Source of the DNA: Methanosarcina sp. UBA293
GTDB taxonomy: Archaea; Halobacteriota; Methanosarcinia; Methanosarcinales; Methanosarcinaceae
Length of the DNA: 16,609 nucleotides
Reading direction: 5' to 3'
NCBI GenBank assembly: GCA_002499445.1
Contig: DALS01000039.1
Location: forward strand, 1 to 16,609
The notes under the pieces are model-generated. The model was not told the DNA's origin. It saw nothing but the letters and a program-made list of their open reading frames with translations, and made no database searches. The position numbers were made by a program, and so were the translations under genes. Positions 15,499 through 16,609 of the stretch are shown here, one piece after another; position 1 is the stretch's first letter, and each line of letters starts with the position of its first letter.

Positions 15499-15635
15499 CG
15501 CTTATAAGTGCATAATTATATTCAGGATGCACATAATGTTCAGGTAAGAGTTCAGTAAATTAATACCAGATAAAATTTCGGATTGAAGACAAGACAAAGA
15601 AAGTATTAAAATAAATCTAATTTGGAGGATTTCAT
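15499..15635 (+). promoter_or_regulatory. Promoter and leader of the S6e gene
   Basis: CTTATAAG at 15501-15508 is a candidate TATA box immediately after the aIF5B stop. GTGCAT (15508-15513) and ATGCAC (15527-15532) form an inverted repeat overlapping the box and the expected start site near 15530. They could be a weak hairpin or an operator. GGAGGAT at 15624-15630 is the ribosome binding site. Confidence 0.35.
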
Positions 15636-16043
15636 ATGGCTAGTTTCAAAGTTGTAGTTTCTGACCCAAAGGAAGGGCGTGCTTACCAGATTGATGTAAA
15701 AGATGCTGAAGCAAACGCATTAATCGGGAAAGCAATAGGCGATGTTGTTGATGGTTCGATTTTTGGCCTGACCGGATACAAAGTCCAGATCACTGGCGGT
15801 AGTGACGGCAGCGGTTTTGTCATGAAACCCGACCTTCCGGGCCCCAGAAGGCAGAGAATTCTACTGGCAGTAGGTGTAGGCTATGTCCCCAAGCAGCCAG
15901 GGCAGCGTAGGAGAAAGATGATGCGCGGAAAGGAAATTGCCCACGACATTGTCCAGGTCAATGCAAAAATCGTTGAATATGGAAGCAAATCCATAAAAGC
16001 TCTTCTCGGACTCGAAGCCGCAGCAGAAGCACCAGCAGAGTGA
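15636..16043 (+). CDS. rps6e: Small ribosomal subunit protein S6e
   Basis: The 135-residue protein begins MASFKVVVSDPKEGRAYQ. It carries the S6e signatures IGKAIGDVVDGS, GYKVQITGGSDGSGFVMKPD and PGPRRQRILL, followed by a basic PKQPGQRRRKMMRG stretch. The C-terminal tail is short and Ala/Glu-rich and lacks the phosphorylated extension of eukaryotic S6. GGAGGAT 5 bases before the ATG fixes the start. It follows the aIF5B gene by 137 bases and ends at a clear terminator. Confidence 0.96.
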   Translation: MASFKVVVSDPKEGRAYQIDVKDAEANALIGKAIGDVVDGSIFGLTGYKVQITGGSDGSGFVMKPDLPGPRRQRILLAVGVGYVPKQPGQRRRKMMRGKEIAHDIVQVNAKIVEYGSKSIKALLGLEAAAEAPAE

Positions 16044-16054
16044 TTTTTCAAGTT

Positions 16055-16085
16055 CCGCCTGCGGGCGGGCTTAAATAATTTTTAC
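16055..16085 (+). terminator. GC hairpin and T-rich tail after S6e
   Basis: CCGCC (16055-16059) pairs with GGCGG (16064-16068) around a TGCG loop, and AATTTTTACTCTATTTTTAG follows. It lies 12 bases after the S6e stop, so it is well placed to end the ribosomal transcript. Confidence 0.65.
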
Positions 16086-16105
16086 TCTATTTTTAGTCTT
16101 GATTC

Positions 16106-16216
16106 GTTTTGCTTTGACTTATTTTGATACTGTTTTTACTTATTTGGTTTTGCTTTGACTTATTTCATTTGCTATTGATTTTAGTGTTTATTTCATTTGC
16201 TATTGATTTTAGTGTT
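16106..16216. repeat. T-rich tandem repeats downstream of S6e
   Basis: A 28-bp unit (TATTTCATTTGCTATTG... to ...TAGTGTT) occurs twice in perfect tandem at 16161-16188 and 16189-16216. Just upstream, GTTTTGCTTTGACTTATTT occurs at 16106-16124 and again at 16147-16165 (period 41). No coding is seen. Oligo-T content may add termination signals. Confidence 0.75.
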
Positions 16217-16220
16217 TTTT

Positions 16221-16406
16221 CTACTTCTTGTTTCCTTCTCTTAGTCTTTTTCCTACGAGTATATTCCCTATAACGAACCCAATTCCAATGAATATCCCAG
16301 TGCGTATTCCATTCATTAAATCATGAGACAAGTATCCATATAATGTGCCTACAATAAGTGTGATAATGAAATACAAAAATCATTCTTTCACTAGAGATAT
16401 TTCCAT
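16221..16406 (-). pseudogene. Small two-helix membrane protein gene interrupted by TGA
   Basis: On the minus strand, ATG 16406 opens MEISLVKE and then meets an in-frame TGA (16382-16380). The frame continues as FLYFIITLIVGTLYGYLSHD, a middle segment, GIFIGIGFVIGNILVGK and a basic end RLREGNKK before TAG at 16221. Two hydrophobic helices with Gly periodicity and a positively charged C-terminus look like a real 61-residue membrane protein in which a Trp codon (TGG) became TGA. TGA is a stop in Methanosarcina; the recoded codon there is TAG. Translation could instead start at TTG 16376 (51 residues), but the ribosome binding site is weak. No family is recognised. Confidence 0.45.
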
Positions 16407-16592
16407 GTTTACCAACTCATGACTTTGCTTTTACAAACTGTGATATTTCGATTTTGAATTAATTCAAATGGTAAAGATTGAAAATTCTATAAAACCTTAA
16501 ACCTCAAAACTTATTAAACCGAATATAATATAACATAATATTCAAAAATTTTACTTTTAGTTTACAGAACTTCTGTGCGTTATTGTTATTTT

Positions 16593-16609
16593 GGCTCTGT
16601 AGAAATCCT
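16593..16609. mobile_element. Terminal inverted repeat of the same element family, cut by the window end
   Basis: The final 17 bases, GGCTCTGTAGAAATCCT, are identical to the left terminus of the 121-bp MITE and to the reverse complement of 91-107. The element would extend to the right, outside the window. Confidence 0.65.

Noticed and set aside
108..16592. Whole window as a composite transposon
   Set aside because: The interior contains essential ribosomal protein and initiation factor genes in their conserved order. Flanking elements are more simply independent insertions or assembly break points.

Overview
The window looks like chromosomal DNA of a methanogenic archaeon, most probably Methanosarcina. 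The evidence is the archaeal/eukaryotic-type translation block L7Ae - S28e - L24e - Ndk - aIF5B - S6e, ribosome binding sites that match the archaeal anti-SD (AGGAGGTGAT), AT-rich intergenic DNA with TATA-like boxes, and secreted NosD-type beta-helix proteins of the kind abundant in Methanosarcina. The species cannot be fixed from sequence reading alone.

Layout. Bases 1-107 are the end of a repeated element whose 17-bp terminal repeat (AGGATTTCTACAGAGCC) recurs, in the opposite orientation, as the last 17 bases of the window. An intact 121-bp element with the same terminal repeats (a MITE) sits at 6353-6473. Bases 462-1916 encode a phytoene-desaturase-like FAD oxidoreductase. It is followed by a small three-helix membrane protein whose best start is, oddly, an ATA codon.

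An accessory block fills 2473-11040. Three paralogous cytoplasmic proteins are built from tandem 23-residue helical repeats (2473-3358, 3516-4352, 6585-7469). They are interleaved with two secreted beta-helix proteins, one fused to a C-terminal thioredoxin domain (4590-6086, 7937-9424), and are followed by an exported, membrane-anchored eight-repeat beta-propeller (9619-11040). The first paralog has a one-base frameshift right after its ATG. The second has about three repeat units replaced by an unrelated segment. This block is the most likely place for an undescribed system, but the sequence gives only co-location and architecture, not a function.

A TatD-associated radical SAM gene lies on the minus strand (11204-11851), with three tandem 20-bp repeats upstream. 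From 12258 the translation genes run on the plus strand. L7Ae, S28e, L24e and Ndk are tightly spaced and probably one operon. aIF5B follows a structured 155-base gap, and S6e has its own leader and a GC-hairpin/T-rich terminator. The L7Ae leader carries a perfect 8-bp hairpin with flanking GA dinucleotides that may be an autoregulatory kink-turn. The last 560 bases hold T-rich tandem repeats and, on the minus strand, a small two-helix membrane protein gene interrupted by a TGA codon.
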